Program-made: the position numbers and the translations under genes
Notes under the pieces: generated by a model
Told to the model about the DNA's origin: nothing
What the model saw: the letters and a program-made list of their open reading frames with translations, nothing else
Databases searched by the model: none
Shown here: piece after piece, positions 33,692 to 43,382 of the stretch
Position numbering within the stretch: the first letter of the stretch is position 1
Layout: each line of letters starts with the position of its first letter
Assembly: GCF_022808175.1 (NCBI RefSeq)
Contig: NZ_JALGBX010000029.1
Coordinates: 1-64,000 of the forward strand
DNA: 64,000 nt
Direction: 5' to 3'
DNA from: Streptomyces sp. AP-93
GTDB lineage: Bacteria; Actinomycetota; Actinomycetes; Streptomycetales; Streptomycetaceae

Positions 33692-36559
33692 TTACGCCGC
33701 ATCCAGCGCGCATTCGGCCCAGATGACCTTGCCGTGGGGGGTGTAGCGGGTGCCCCAGGACTGGGCCAGCTGTGCGACGAGGAACAGGCCGCGCCCGCCC
33801 TCGTCCGTGGTGGCGGCCCGCCGCATGTGCGGGGCGGTGCTGCTGCCGTCGGAGACCTCGCAGATCAGGGCGCGGTCGTGGATCAGGCGGACCTGGATCG
33901 GCTCGGTGCCGTAGCGGATGGCATTGGTGACCAGCTCGCTGAGCAGCAGCTCGGTGGCGAACGCGAGCTCGTCCAGCCCCCAGTGGGCCAGCTGGCGGGT
34001 CGCGGCGGCGCGGATGTCGCAGACCCGCGCGGGGTCGGCCGCCAGGTCCCAGACCGCGATCCGGTCGGCGGGCAGGGTGCGGGTGCGGGCGACGAGCAGG
34101 GCGATGTCGTCCGAGGGATGCTCGGGCGCCATGGCGTCCATGACCGCCCGGCAGGTTTCCTCGGGACTGCGGTCCACGTGGGCCAGGGTCTCCTGCAGCT
34201 GGTCGAGGGAGGCGTCGATATCGCGGTGGCGGTCCTCGACGAGCCCGTCGGTGTACAGGACGAGCGTGCTGCCCCGGGGCAGCTCGATCTCGGCCGTCTC
34301 GAAGGGGAGACCGCCCAGGCCCAGCGGGGGACCGGCGGGCAGGTCGGGGAAATGCACGCTGCCGTCCGGATGGAGCAGGGCCGGCGGAAGGTGGCCGGCC
34401 CGGGCCATGGTGCACTGTCGCGAGGTGGGGTCGTAGACGGCGTACAGACAGGTGGCGCCGACGATGCCGGTGCTGCCCGTGGTGGGGTCGTCGCCCTCCT
34501 CCCGGTCCAGGCGCACCAGGAGGTTGTCCAGGTGGGTGAGGAGCTCGTCGGGGGCGAGTTCCAGTTCGGCGAAGTTGCGTGCGGCGGTCCGCAGCCGCCC
34601 CATCGTGGCGGCGGCGTGCAGTCCGTGGCCGACGACATCGCCCACGAGCAGGGCCACGCGGGCGCCGGACAGGGGGATGACGTCGAACCAGTCGCCGCCC
34701 ACCCCGGATTCGGCGGGCAGGTAGCGGTGGGCGACCTCGACGGCACTCTGCTCGGGCATGCCGCGCGGGAGAAGGCTGCGCTGGAGCGCCAGGGCCAGGG
34801 TGTGTTCCCGGGTGTAGCGCCGGGCGTTGTCGATGCACAGGGCGGCGCGGGCGGCGAGTTCCTGGGCCAGCCGGCTGTCGTCGTCCCCGAAGGGGGCGGG
34901 GTCCTGCGAGCGGTAGAAGCTCGCGATGCCCAGCAGGACCCCGCGGGCAAGCAGGGGGACCGCGATGAGGGAGTGCACGCCGTGCGCCATGACCCGCCGG
35001 GCGCGGTCGGGGTCCTGAGCGATCCAGCCGGCCGCGGACTTCAGCTCGGGCTCCAGGAACGCGTGCCCTTCGGTCAGGCAGCGCATGACGGGATTCCCGG
35101 GGCGGAGCTCCACGTGCCGTCCGGCTGGGTAGAAGGGGCAGTCGTCGCGGATGCCGTGGACCACCGTTCGGTAGAGATCGGTCCCGGGACCGGCGGGGTC
35201 GTCCCCGCGCAGCACCGCCTCGGGCAGGTCGATGGTGACGTAGTCGGCCAGGGCCGGGACCGCCATCTCGGCGAGTTCCCGGCAGGTGCGGCTCACGTCC
35301 AGGGTGGTGCCGATGCGGGTACTGGCCTCGGCCAGCAGTTCCAGCCGGCGCCGCGCCTCGATGGCGTACTTCCCGACTTCCGGCTCGCCCACCAGCACCA
35401 GGCCGCGGACCGTGGCGGGACGAGGCTCGGCGGTGCCGGGTGACGGCTCGGTGGGTGACGGCTCGGCGGGCGGCGGTCCGGCGGGCGGCGGTCCCGAGCG
35501 GGAGGGACCGGCGTGGGAGGGACCGGCCTGCGAGGAGCCGGCGCGCGAGGGACCGGCGCGGGAGGAGCCTGCGCGGGGCGAGACGGAGAGGTGGTGGACC
35601 GGCTGGGTGCTGCTCCTGAGCACGGCCTCGACGACCATTCCCTCCACCCCGGAGCGGCTCGTGACCGGGCGGCTCAGCAAGGTGGCCTCCCGGCCGTGCG
35701 GGAGCGCCACGTCGACGGCCGCCTGCCGGGAGGAGGAGATCAGCTCGGAGGCCCTGTCCTTCAGGATCGCCTGATCGTGCGGGTCCAGCTTCGGACCGAC
35801 CAGTTCGTCCAGTTCGTCCAGCCCGGCCGACCCGGCAGGGACGGTCGCACCGGCGAAGTGCCCGTCCTGGACGCCCCTGCCCGGCAGGGCGCGCCGCTCG
35901 GCGTCGAGGTACGCCCGCAGCAGCCCGCGCTCGCGCGCCGACCTCTGTTGCGTCAGCCGCCGCTCGATCGTCGCGGCAGCCCGGCGGAGCAGGACGGCGA
36001 GGGCGGGGTGCTCGTAGGCGTGCGGGTAGCCGAAGCAGAGCACGCCCGCGATGCGCCCGCTGATCTGATCGTGGATGGGTATGGCGCAGCAGGCGTTCGC
36101 CTGGGCGCGTTCGGCGAAGTGTTCCGCGCCGTAGACCTGGATGGGCCCCCGTTCGGCCAGCGCGAGGCCTATGCCGTTGGTCCCGGCGAACCGCTCGGCG
36201 AAGACGAAGCCCGGGACGCTCTGGATGGGGGGAAGGCTCCGGGCCAGGGAGGGCTCGCCGAAGCGGCGTTGGAGCACCGTGCCGTTCGCGTCGGCCACGG
36301 AGATGTTCATCCGGCTGCCGGAGAACCGGGACTGCAGCTGGTCGAGGACGGGTCCGGCGGCACGGACGAGCCGGCTGTCCGGATCGAAGTCGTCCCGGTA
36401 GGGCAGCTCGGTCTGGTCCGGTGACAGTCCCAGCAGCCGGCAGCGCAGCCACGAGTTCAGGATCGGATTCCGTACCCCGGTCGCGACCGGCTCGCCCACC
36501 AGGAACCGCTCACGGGAGCGTGCGGGACCGATCTGCTCTCCCGTCACCCCCATCTGCAT
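33692..36559 (-). CDS. AcoR-like GAF + GAF + SpoIIE + HATPase fusion sensor
   Basis: A four-part signalling protein of about 955 aa. Residues about 30-215 match the sensor part of AcoR-type activators (NPILNSWLRC, FAGTNGIGLAL, ANACCAIPIHD). A repetitive Ser/Ala/Gly/Pro linker follows (about 325-375), then a GAF domain (about 400-575), a PP2C domain (about 600-800, GVGGDWFDV, VGDVVGHGL, LYTDGLVEDR, SDDIALLVAR) and an RsbW-like kinase domain (about 825-955, SELVTNAIRYG, GGRGLFLVAQL). Phosphatase and anti-sigma kinase in one chain suggests control of a partner-switch pathway. The start is uncertain among GTG 36562, ATG 36559 and ATG 36553. Confidence 0.88.
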   Translation of the reverse strand: MQMGVTGEQIGPARSRERFLVGEPVATGVRNPILNSWLRCRLLGLSPDQTELPYRDDFDPDSRLVRAAGPVLDQLQSRFSGSRMNISVADANGTVLQRRFGEPSLARSLPPIQSVPGFVFAERFAGTNGIGLALAERGPIQVYGAEHFAERAQANACCAIPIHDQISGRIAGVLCFGYPHAYEHPALAVLLRRAAATIERRLTQQRSARERGLLRAYLDAERRALPGRGVQDGHFAGATVPAGSAGLDELDELVGPKLDPHDQAILKDRASELISSSRQAAVDVALPHGREATLLSRPVTSRSGVEGMVVEAVLRSSTQPVHHLSVSPRAGSSRAGPSRAGSSQAGPSHAGPSRSGPPPAGPPPAEPSPTEPSPGTAEPRPATVRGLVLVGEPEVGKYAIEARRRLELLAEASTRIGTTLDVSRTCRELAEMAVPALADYVTIDLPEAVLRGDDPAGPGTDLYRTVVHGIRDDCPFYPAGRHVELRPGNPVMRCLTEGHAFLEPELKSAAGWIAQDPDRARRVMAHGVHSLIAVPLLARGVLLGIASFYRSQDPAPFGDDDSRLAQELAARAALCIDNARRYTREHTLALALQRSLLPRGMPEQSAVEVAHRYLPAESGVGGDWFDVIPLSGARVALLVGDVVGHGLHAAATMGRLRTAARNFAELELAPDELLTHLDNLLVRLDREEGDDPTTGSTGIVGATCLYAVYDPTSRQCTMARAGHLPPALLHPDGSVHFPDLPAGPPLGLGGLPFETAEIELPRGSTLVLYTDGLVEDRHRDIDASLDQLQETLAHVDRSPEETCRAVMDAMAPEHPSDDIALLVARTRTLPADRIAVWDLAADPARVCDIRAAATRQLAHWGLDELAFATELLLSELVTNAIRYGTEPIQVRLIHDRALICEVSDGSSTAPHMRRAATTDEGGRGLFLVAQLAQSWGTRYTPHGKVIWAECALDAA
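35436..35585 (-). repeat. Coding repeat, about ten 15-base units
   Basis: Degenerate 15-base units encode a pentapeptide series of the type S-R-A-G-P/S, grading into P-P-A-G-P and P-S-P-T-E. It forms the disordered linker between the AcoR-like sensor and the catalytic half of the fusion protein. Confidence 0.75.
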
Positions 36560-36562
36560 CAC

Positions 36563-36667
36563 TTCCCCTGGCCGGCGCGGGTCCGAGCTGGTCCGTGCAG
36601 TCCGTGCAGTCCGTGCGATGAAAGTTGCATCAGTGCGTTTTGAGTATATTCCTGGCTATTTGAAGCC
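36563..36667 (-). promoter_or_regulatory. AT-rich upstream region of the fusion sensor
   Basis: GTCCGTGCA is repeated about three times (near 36592-36618), followed by an AT-rich patch (about 36615-36660) with a TATATT-like sequence. This probably contains the promoter of the fusion sensor gene. It also separates it from the cyclase gene upstream on the same strand. Confidence 0.4.
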
Positions 36668-37603
36668 TCACAGGAGAGCGACCGGATTGACCGGCGATCC
36701 CGTCCCGCCGGGGACGTTGAGGGGTGTCACGACGATCATGAACTCGTAGCGTCCCGCTGCGGCGCACGCGGCGGACAGCGCCTCCAGGTCCAGGTTGTCC
36801 AGCAGGGGCACCCCCATGGCCGCGATGGCGAGGGCGTGGACGGGAGAGTGGAGGCCCTCGACCGGGGAGGGCCGGACGTCGCTGTCCCCGTCCGCGCCGA
36901 GCAGACTGATCGCACGCTCGGCCAGCAGCGGCATCGCGTCCACGTGGAAGCCCGCGCTCGCCGCGTCGACGTTCCACGGGCCCAGTTCGCGACGGCGCCG
37001 GAACCGGCCGGAGCGCAGCAGCACCGCACATCCGTCGTCGATCCCGACGCCGAGCGCCCGCTCGGCGGCGATGACGTCACGGGCGCGGACCGCGTGTCCG
37101 GGCTCCAGCCAGTCGGCCCCGAGGACGACGGGCAGGTCGAGGAGGACACCCCTGGTGACGAGCGGGCCCAGCGCCGCCACCGAGCCGAAGCGGGCGCCGC
37201 CGGCGCCGATGACCTCGCGCGCCGGGTGGCCTCCGTAGAGGAGCCCTCGGTAGGCGATGTGCGACAGCGCGTCGACGTGGCTGACCCCCTTGCCGTGGTA
37301 GTCGACGGCGAGGAAGTCCTTGTGGGCGGCCGGTTCCGGAGGCTCCACGTCACCGAGGTCGGACATGTAGTGCAGGGCGGGCTTGGTGTTGTCGGGGCCG
37401 GGCCGGGTGTTCCAGGGCAGCCCCATGGACACCGCCGTACCGTCCCGGACGAGGGTGGCCGCCCGTCGTACGTGGTCCGGGGTGACCCGGTTCCAGGCGC
37501 CCCGGTCGGCCGGGGTCCAGCGGCCCCACGTACGGACCGAGGCGAAGAGGGCGTCGAATTCCTGACGGGAGATCCGGGGAGCCTCCACGGGGTTGGTGCT
37601 CAT
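36668..37603 (-). CDS. Cyclase-family (KynB-like) metal-dependent hydrolase
   Basis: A cytosolic enzyme of 311 aa of the cyclase/kynurenine formamidase family (PF04199). The metal-binding HxxxxxHxD motif appears as HGKGVSHVDALSH (about residues 103-115). Other conserved pieces are TRGVLLDLP and the late HSPVHALAIAAMGVPLLDN. Family members hydrolyse formyl-kynurenine or cyclic amides and ethers, but no tryptophan genes are near, so the substrate is unassigned. It is divergent from the membrane phosphatase gene at 37751. Confidence 0.88.
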   Translation of the reverse strand: MSTNPVEAPRISRQEFDALFASVRTWGRWTPADRGAWNRVTPDHVRRAATLVRDGTAVSMGLPWNTRPGPDNTKPALHYMSDLGDVEPPEPAAHKDFLAVDYHGKGVSHVDALSHIAYRGLLYGGHPAREVIGAGGARFGSVAALGPLVTRGVLLDLPVVLGADWLEPGHAVRARDVIAAERALGVGIDDGCAVLLRSGRFRRRRELGPWNVDAASAGFHVDAMPLLAERAISLLGADGDSDVRPSPVEGLHSPVHALAIAAMGVPLLDNLDLEALSAACAAAGRYEFMIVVTPLNVPGGTGSPVNPVALL

Positions 37604-37750
37604 GGGGTGTGCGGCGCTCCAGACTCGGCGGGGCGGCGGGGGCGGCCCGCCGTTTCCGTATCCCTACCCCCTGCCGGCAGCGGCCGGACGTCCGCGGGGA
37701 CCGGTGAACCTGAGTGGCGGCCATGCCTCCGGGCGGGGCAGGCTGTACCC

Positions 37751-38923
37751 ATGAGAGCGCCCCTGCGCTCGCCCCCGGGAGCCGGCGGCCACCACCAGGT
37801 CCTTTTCGCCCTCGCGGAGTGCGTGCCCTTCGCGATCGCCCTGCTGGTGCTCCTCGTCGAGCTCACGCCCGCACACTTCGTGTACACCGGCCCCCTGCTG
37901 GTGGCGACACCCGCTCTGGCGGCGGTGACGATGGGCCCCAAGGGCACCCTCGCGGCGGCCGGGGTGGCCGTCGTCGTCAGCGTGATCACCGCCAGCCACA
38001 ACCGTGCCTGGGGTGGCCAGCAGGTCTACACGAACCTCCTCGCCCTGTTCCTGGTCACGGTGGCGAGCTTCATGACGAGCCGCGCCGCGCGCACGCGCCG
38101 GGAGAACGAGCTCAACCAGGTCCGCCGGATCGCCACGGCCGCCCAAGACGTCCTGCTGCGGCCCGTGCCGGCCCGGCTGGGCCCCGTACGGGCAGCCAGC
38201 ATGTACCTGGCGGCCGAGTCGGGCGCGCAGATCGGCGGTGATCTGTACGACGCGGTCCAGACCCGGTACGGGGTCCGGATGATCGTCGGGGATGTCCGGG
38301 GCAAGGGCCTGCCCGCCGTACGGGCCGCCGCGGTCGTGCTGGGCGCATTCCGGGAGGCCGTGCACTACGAGGACGACCTGGTGGAGGTCGTCAACCACTG
38401 CGGAGAGGCCCTGCGGCGGGACGCCGTCGTCGCGGGCGCGGGCGCGGGCGGGGCCGGGGCCGTCGGTGACGTGGACCGCCTGGAGGGATTCGTCACCGCG
38501 GTCGTGGCCCAGATCCCGGACAGCCACGACGTCGAGGTGATCAACCGTGGTCATCCGCCGCCACTGCTGCTGCGCAACGGGACGGTCCGGTCCTTGATGC
38601 CCACGGCCCCGCTGCCGCCGCTGGGTCTCGAAGAGTTCATCAGCGGTCCTCCCGGGCGGACCGACAGCTATCCGTTCGGACCGGGGGACCGGCTGCTGTT
38701 GCACACCGACGGCGTCATCGAGGCCCGCGACCAGGAGAAGACCTTCTTCGACCTGCCCGAGGCCATGGCGGCCATGCGCGGACACACCCGCCAGGCGTTC
38801 CTGGAGGGCCTGCGCCAGGCATTGCTCCGCCATACGCAGGGTTTCCTGGCGGACGACGTGGCGATCATCCTCGTCGACCGGCTCGAAGACGAGGTCACCC
38901 CTGCTCAGGGTGTCATCGGGTGA
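37751..38923 (+). CDS. Membrane PP2C-type (SpoIIE) serine phosphatase
   Basis: A membrane-anchored phosphatase of 390 aa, a structural twin of the one at 20213. Hydrophobic segments occupy about 18-40, 46-65, 70-85 and 93-113, then a SpoIIE domain (about 130-385) with AQIGGDLYDAV, VGDVRGKGLP, NRGHPPP, LLLHTDGVIEARD and ADDVAIILV. A short Ala/Gly insert (AGAGAGGAGAVG) lies at about 233-245. The ATG at 37751 has only a weak SD. The 3' end overlaps the convergent hydrolase remnant by 19 bases. Confidence 0.88.
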   Translation: MRAPLRSPPGAGGHHQVLFALAECVPFAIALLVLLVELTPAHFVYTGPLLVATPALAAVTMGPKGTLAAAGVAVVVSVITASHNRAWGGQQVYTNLLALFLVTVASFMTSRAARTRRENELNQVRRIATAAQDVLLRPVPARLGPVRAASMYLAAESGAQIGGDLYDAVQTRYGVRMIVGDVRGKGLPAVRAAAVVLGAFREAVHYEDDLVEVVNHCGEALRRDAVVAGAGAGGAGAVGDVDRLEGFVTAVVAQIPDSHDVEVINRGHPPPLLLRNGTVRSLMPTAPLPPLGLEEFISGPPGRTDSYPFGPGDRLLLHTDGVIEARDQEKTFFDLPEAMAAMRGHTRQAFLEGLRQALLRHTQGFLADDVAIILVDRLEDEVTPAQGVIG

Positions 38924-39650
38924 CGGATCAGGAACCGGGCCAGGGCTTCGGCGACCGGTCGGGACCGTTCGATGTGGAGCAGATGGCCCACGCCGTCGAC
39001 GACGCACTCCTCGACGCCGGGCACGTTCGAGCGGAGGAATTCGGCGACGTCGACCCATAGCGGCTGGGTGTTGCTCCCCCGTACGGACAGCACCGGTTGA
39101 CGGATCGCTGCGGCGTCGTCGGGGCCGAACCGCCACTCGGCCAGGGCGGGGAGTTCGATTCCGAAGAGTGTGTCGGCGTCCTTGACCCCCTGCGCCACGC
39201 TGCCCGGCATACGCGCGTCGAGCAGGGTTCGGCAGCGTTCCCGGTCCAGGGCGCCGGCGAGGGACACGAACAGTTCGAAGGCGCGTTCGGGATCGCCTTC
39301 GGCGTACGCCTCGAACGCCGGCGCGGCCTGCGCGAAGAACGCCTCGCCCGCGGACACCGACAGGAGGGAGAGCTCCAGCAGGGCGACCGTGGTGATCCGG
39401 TCGGGATGGTCCTGGGCGAGCTGGGCGGCGACCGCCCCGCCCGTCGAGTGCCCTGCCACGTGGACACGGCCGATGCCGAGGTGGTCGAGCAGTGCGATGG
39501 CATCCGCGACGTGATCGGCCACGCCGACCGGCCCGGGGGTGTGGGTGCTGCCGCTCCAGCCCCGCTTGTGATGGGTGATGAGACGGTAACGCTCGGTGAG
39601 TTCCGGTTCGGCGACGAGCGGGAGGAACCCGTCGGGGAGGATAGGGCTAC
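38905..39650 (-). pseudogene. 5'-truncated alpha/beta hydrolase
   Basis: The frame encodes most of an alpha/beta hydrolase: LTERYRLITHHKRGWSGSTH, then the nucleophile elbow VAGHSTGGAVAAQL and the catalytic His in GVGHLLHIERS. Reading further upstream there is no start codon before the frame loses similarity (near 39650), and the first strand plus the His-Gly oxyanion region are missing. The first start codon, GTG 39522, would leave about 205 residues lacking a complete fold. The lost segment ends where the divergent regulator gene begins, so a deletion or replacement is likely. Confidence 0.7.
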
Positions 39651-39677
39651 TTGCCCCGGGACGGAAGGAAAACGTCC

Positions 39678-41698
39678 GTGGCCCACACCTCCGGCGAAGC
39701 GATCGCCCTGGGGCGGGCGCGGAACGCCGCGGCCCGGGGAGCGTGGGTGGAGGCCTACGCCGGCTACCTGGAGGCCCGGGAGGCGGGCGGGCTCGGCCCG
39801 GCGGAGCTCGCGGACTTCGCCGCCGTCGCGTATGCCGCAGGCCACCTCGACGTCGCGATCGAGACCTGGGAGCGGCTCCACGAGGAGCTGTTCCGGCTCG
39901 GCGAGGACAACGGCGCGGCCGGAGCCGCCGTTCGGGTCGCCATGCACCTGCTGTTCGACACCGCGCTCATGGCTCCGGTACGCGGGTGGCTGCATCGCGC
40001 GGAACGCCTCCTCGACCCTGCGACGGCGACACCCGTCCACGCATGGTTCGTCGTGGTGCGCACCTTCGAGCGACTCCTCAGCGGCGACCTCGACGCGGCA
40101 CGGGACTGGGCCGACAAGGCGATCGAGACCGGCTCGCACACCGATCCGGCGGCAGCGGCGATCGGGCGGGTGGCCCAGGCGCGGCTGGTGATTCTCGACG
40201 GTGACGTCGACAGGGGCCTGGAACTTCTCGACGAAGCCGGAACGGCGGTGATGGCCGGCGATCTCGACGCATTGTCGACCGGAGTCGTCTACTGCGAACT
40301 GGTCTGCGCCCTGCAGGGCCTGGCCCAGTACGACCTCGCCGAGCAGTGGACCGAGGCGATGGAACGGTGGGCGCGCACGAACGCGATCGGCAGTCTGCAC
40401 GGCCGGTGCCGGGTGCACCGGGCCGAGATCCTGCGCCTGCGGGGCCAGTGCGCGAACGCCGAGCAGCAGGTGTTGCTGGCGTGCGACGAACTGCGTCCCT
40501 ACGTGCGGCGCGAGCTGGGCTGGCCGCTGACGGAACTGGGCCGGATCCGGCTTCGGCGCGGCGACCTTCCAGGAGCCGAAGAGGCGCTGCTCGCCGCCCA
40601 TCGCCTCGGGTGGGACCCCGAACCCGGTCTTCGCTCGTCCGGCTCGCCGGGGGCGACGCCGACATGGCGGCCGCCGCGATTCGGGAGGCGCTGGCCCGTC
40701 CGCTGCCGGTGCCGTCGAAGGAACTGCCCCCCACCTCCGGGCTGCGGCGGGCACCGCTGCTGGACGCGCAGGCCAGGATCGCCGTCGCCCGCGGCGACCT
40801 GGAGACGGCGCGGGTCGCGGCCCGTGAGCTCGAGGAGGTCGCCATCCGCTTCGAAAGCACCGCACTCGCCGCATCGGCACGGCGAGCCCGGGGCGAGCTC
40901 CTGCTTGCCGAAGGCGATGCGGTCGGGGCGTCGGAATCGTTCGCTGATGCCGTCCGGGCCTGGACCGAGGTCGGTGCCCCCTACGAGACGGCCGAGTGCC
41001 GGCTTCGGCTCGCGGACGCCCACCGCGCCCTGGGCAATCTCCGGGCCGAGGCCGTCGAACGGTCGGCGGCGCGCACCGAGCTCGACCGGATCGCCCAAGC
41101 GCCCGCGACCGATGAGGCCCAGGCGGGAACGGCAGAGCCGGATACGTTCGTCCGGGAGGGCGATTACTGGAGGGTCGTCTTCGACGGTCGGCGCATGACC
41201 GTCCGGGACAGCAAAGGAATGCACCACCTCGCCCGGCTCTTCGCCGCGCCGGGCCGGGAGTTCCATGTCCTCGACCTGGTCGCCGCCGACAGCGATGATC
41301 CCATCGCCGCCGGCAGGCTTTCCCGCGTCGGCGACCTCGGCCCCCTGTTGGACGACCGCGCCAAGCAGACGTACCGGCGGCGGCTGGCCGAGATCGAGGA
41401 GGACATCGAAGACGCCCGCGCCGACAACGACATCGCCAGGCAGGAACAAACCGGCCTCGAACGTGAATTCCTGATCAGCGAACTCACCCGGGCCGTCGGA
41501 CTCGGCGGGCGGGACCGGCACGCCGGCGCGGCCTCCGAACGGGCCCGGGCCGCCGTCACCCAGGCCGTGCGCAAGGCCATCGGCCGCCTCCGCGACGCCT
41601 GTCCGGCACTCGGAGACCACCTCGACCGCACCATCTGCACGGGGACCTACTGCGCTTACACCCCGGATCCGCGCGCTCCTTCCGCGTGGTCCACTTGA
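39678..41698 (+). pseudogene. TPR-containing LuxR/ATPase-tail regulator, frameshifted
   Basis: The gene starts at GTG 39678 (GGAAGGA eight bases upstream). It encodes helical TPR-like repeats up to AHRLGWDPEPGL (base about 40630), and similarity continues in the +1-shifted frame from LVRLAGGDADMAAAAI to the stop at 41698. Restoring one G after base 40631 would give a single chain of about 673 residues. Its C-terminus (YWRVVFDGRRMTVRDSKGMHHLARL..., ending TGTYCAYTPDP) matches the tail found after large AAA-type regulators; the ATPase part is absent. It may be a real lesion or a sequencing error. Confidence 0.75.
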
Positions 41699-41835
41699 TG
41701 GGCGAACGCGGGTGGCGGCACGTCGTTGCCGCTCGCCGTGACGTTGGCGACGAGCGCGCCGGCGAACACGGCCCAGGCTGCGGCGACGGGTCCCGCTGAC
41801 GTCCACCCGAGGAGGCCGAGCAGGGTGATTGCCAT
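41656..41835 (-). CDS. Small single-helix membrane protein downstream of nhaA
   Basis: A 59-residue protein starting at ATG 41835 with GGAGG 11 bases upstream and ending at TAA 41656. Residues about 4-31 (LLGLLGWTSAGPVAAAWAVF...) form one or two hydrophobic segments, and the rest is polar. It lies 22 bases after the nhaA stop on the same strand, so it is probably in that operon. Its 3' end overlaps the convergent frameshifted regulator gene by 43 bases. No family is recognised. Confidence 0.5.
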   Translation of the reverse strand: MAITLLGLLGWTSAGPVAAAWAVFAGALVANVTASGNDVPPPAFAHQVDHAEGARGSGV

Positions 41836-41856
41836 CGTGTCGTGCCTCCGAGGTGG

Positions 41857-43164
41857 TCAGTTGTGCTGGGGGGTGGGGCGTTCGGCCTCGCCGCGCTGGT
41901 AGATGTCGGGGATGCCGTCTGCGTCCGCGTCGACGTTCTCTTCCTCGTAGAGGCGTTTGTAGAGGGTGTTGCGGCGGCGCAGCAGTACGGCTGCCAGGAT
42001 CGCGGCGGTGACGGAGGCGGTCAGGACGGCTGCTTTGACGTGCTCGCCGACTGCTTGGCCGGGGAAGGCGAGTTCTCCGATGAGGAGGGCCACGGTGAAG
42101 CCGATGCCGGCGAGGACGGACAGCCCCAGGACGTCGGCCCAGGCCAGGTCGGGGTTGAGTTCTGCCTTGGTGAAGCGGGCGGCCAGGTAGGTGCCGAGGA
42201 AGATCCCGATGACCTTGCCGACGACGAGGCCGACGACGAGGCCGAGTGGTTCGGGGCTGGTGAACACCTGTGCCAGGGCGGGACCGGAAATGCTGACGCC
42301 GGCGGCGAAGAGGGCGAAGAGGGGGACCGCGACTCCGGCGGAGAAGGGGTGCAGCAGGTGCGAGACGCGGGAGGCGGGGGAGGTCTTCTCGTCCTGGTCG
42401 CGGGTGGTGCGCAGGATGAGGCCCATGGCGACGCCGGCGACGGTGGCGTGGACACCGCTGTTGTACATGAGGGCCCAGATCGCGATGCCGAGGGGTACGT
42501 ACCACCACCAGCCGCGGATACGGAGTCGCTGGAGGAGGTAGAAGAGGGCGAGTGCGGTGAAGGCTCCGCCGAGGGCCCAGAGGTTCAGGTCGCTGGTGAA
42601 GAAGACCGCGATGATGAGGATGGCGCCGAGGTCGTCGACCACGGCGAGGGTGAGGAGGAAGGCGCGCAGCGCGGCGGGCAGGTGCGTGGAGATGACGGCG
42701 AGGACGGCCAGCGCGAAGGCGATGTCCGTGGCCATCGGCACGGCCCAGCCGGCGGGGCTGCCGCCGCCGAGGCCCGCGGTCAGCGCGTACAGGGCGGCGG
42801 GTACGGCCATGCCGCACAGCGCGGCGATGACCGGGAGGGCGGCGGTGGCGGGGGTGCGCAGCTCGCCGACGACGAGTTCGCGCTTCAGCTCGATGCCGGC
42901 GACGAGGAAGAAGACCGCGAGGAGGCCGTCGGCGGTCCAGTGCCCGACGGAGAGGTCCAGGCCGAGGGCGGGTATGCCGAAGTGGAAGTCGCGTATCGCC
43001 TCGTACACGTCGCCCAGCGGGCTGTTCGCCCAGATCAGCGCGATCACGGCTGCGGCGAGGAGGACCAGCCCGCCGACCGTCTCGGTGCGCAGGGCGGACG
43101 CGATGGCCTGGCGCTCGGGCCACGGCATGAGGCCGAAGACGATCCGAGGGCGCGGGCTGCTCAT
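41857..43164 (-). CDS. nhaA: Na+/H+ antiporter NhaA
   Basis: A 12-helix sodium/proton antiporter (435 aa) that expels Na+ in exchange for protons. The essential adjacent aspartates are in LAVVDDLGAILI, and PMATDIAFALAVLAV and VFFLVAGIELKRELVVGEL are also conserved. ATG 43164 has GGAGG nine bases upstream. Unusually, the C-terminus ends in an acidic loop, NVDADADGIPDIYQRGE, resembling a DxDxDGxxD calcium-binding motif, placed in the cytosol by topology. A small membrane protein gene follows 22 bases later. Confidence 0.95.
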   Translation of the reverse strand: MSSPRPRIVFGLMPWPERQAIASALRTETVGGLVLLAAAVIALIWANSPLGDVYEAIRDFHFGIPALGLDLSVGHWTADGLLAVFFLVAGIELKRELVVGELRTPATAALPVIAALCGMAVPAALYALTAGLGGGSPAGWAVPMATDIAFALAVLAVISTHLPAALRAFLLTLAVVDDLGAILIIAVFFTSDLNLWALGGAFTALALFYLLQRLRIRGWWWYVPLGIAIWALMYNSGVHATVAGVAMGLILRTTRDQDEKTSPASRVSHLLHPFSAGVAVPLFALFAAGVSISGPALAQVFTSPEPLGLVVGLVVGKVIGIFLGTYLAARFTKAELNPDLAWADVLGLSVLAGIGFTVALLIGELAFPGQAVGEHVKAAVLTASVTAAILAAVLLRRRNTLYKRLYEEENVDADADGIPDIYQRGEAERPTPQHN

Positions 43165-43382
43165 GGGTAGGGCCTCCGGGGCGTCGACTGGACATGGGCA
43201 TACGGCCCCTGGGACGCCGACCAGACTTCCCGGCACACCACGCGTCCTGGGGGCGGCCCAGCCGTCCCATTGACGCGTTCCTTACACCGTAGGGGAGATG
43301 TCCGGATCCCGCTAGAGGGCTCCTCACCTGCAAGAACGCAAGTGAGCGGGCTCGTACGCACCAAGCCGCGAGGCCCTCGGAT

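Noticed and set aside
35436..35585. CRISPR-like array
   Set aside because: The repeats are short, degenerate, in frame and encode a linker; there are no spacers or cas genes.
33594..36452. Extension of the ABC ATPase frame upstream over the fusion sensor gene
   Set aside because: The frame stays open by composition only; the upstream part is Arg/Pro-rich and out of frame with the conserved sensor, and GTG 33593 has a proper SD.
43165..43382. Sodium riboswitch upstream of nhaA
   Set aside because: Only a weak CTCAC/GTGAG pairing was seen; no block resembling a known ion-sensing RNA could be identified by eye.
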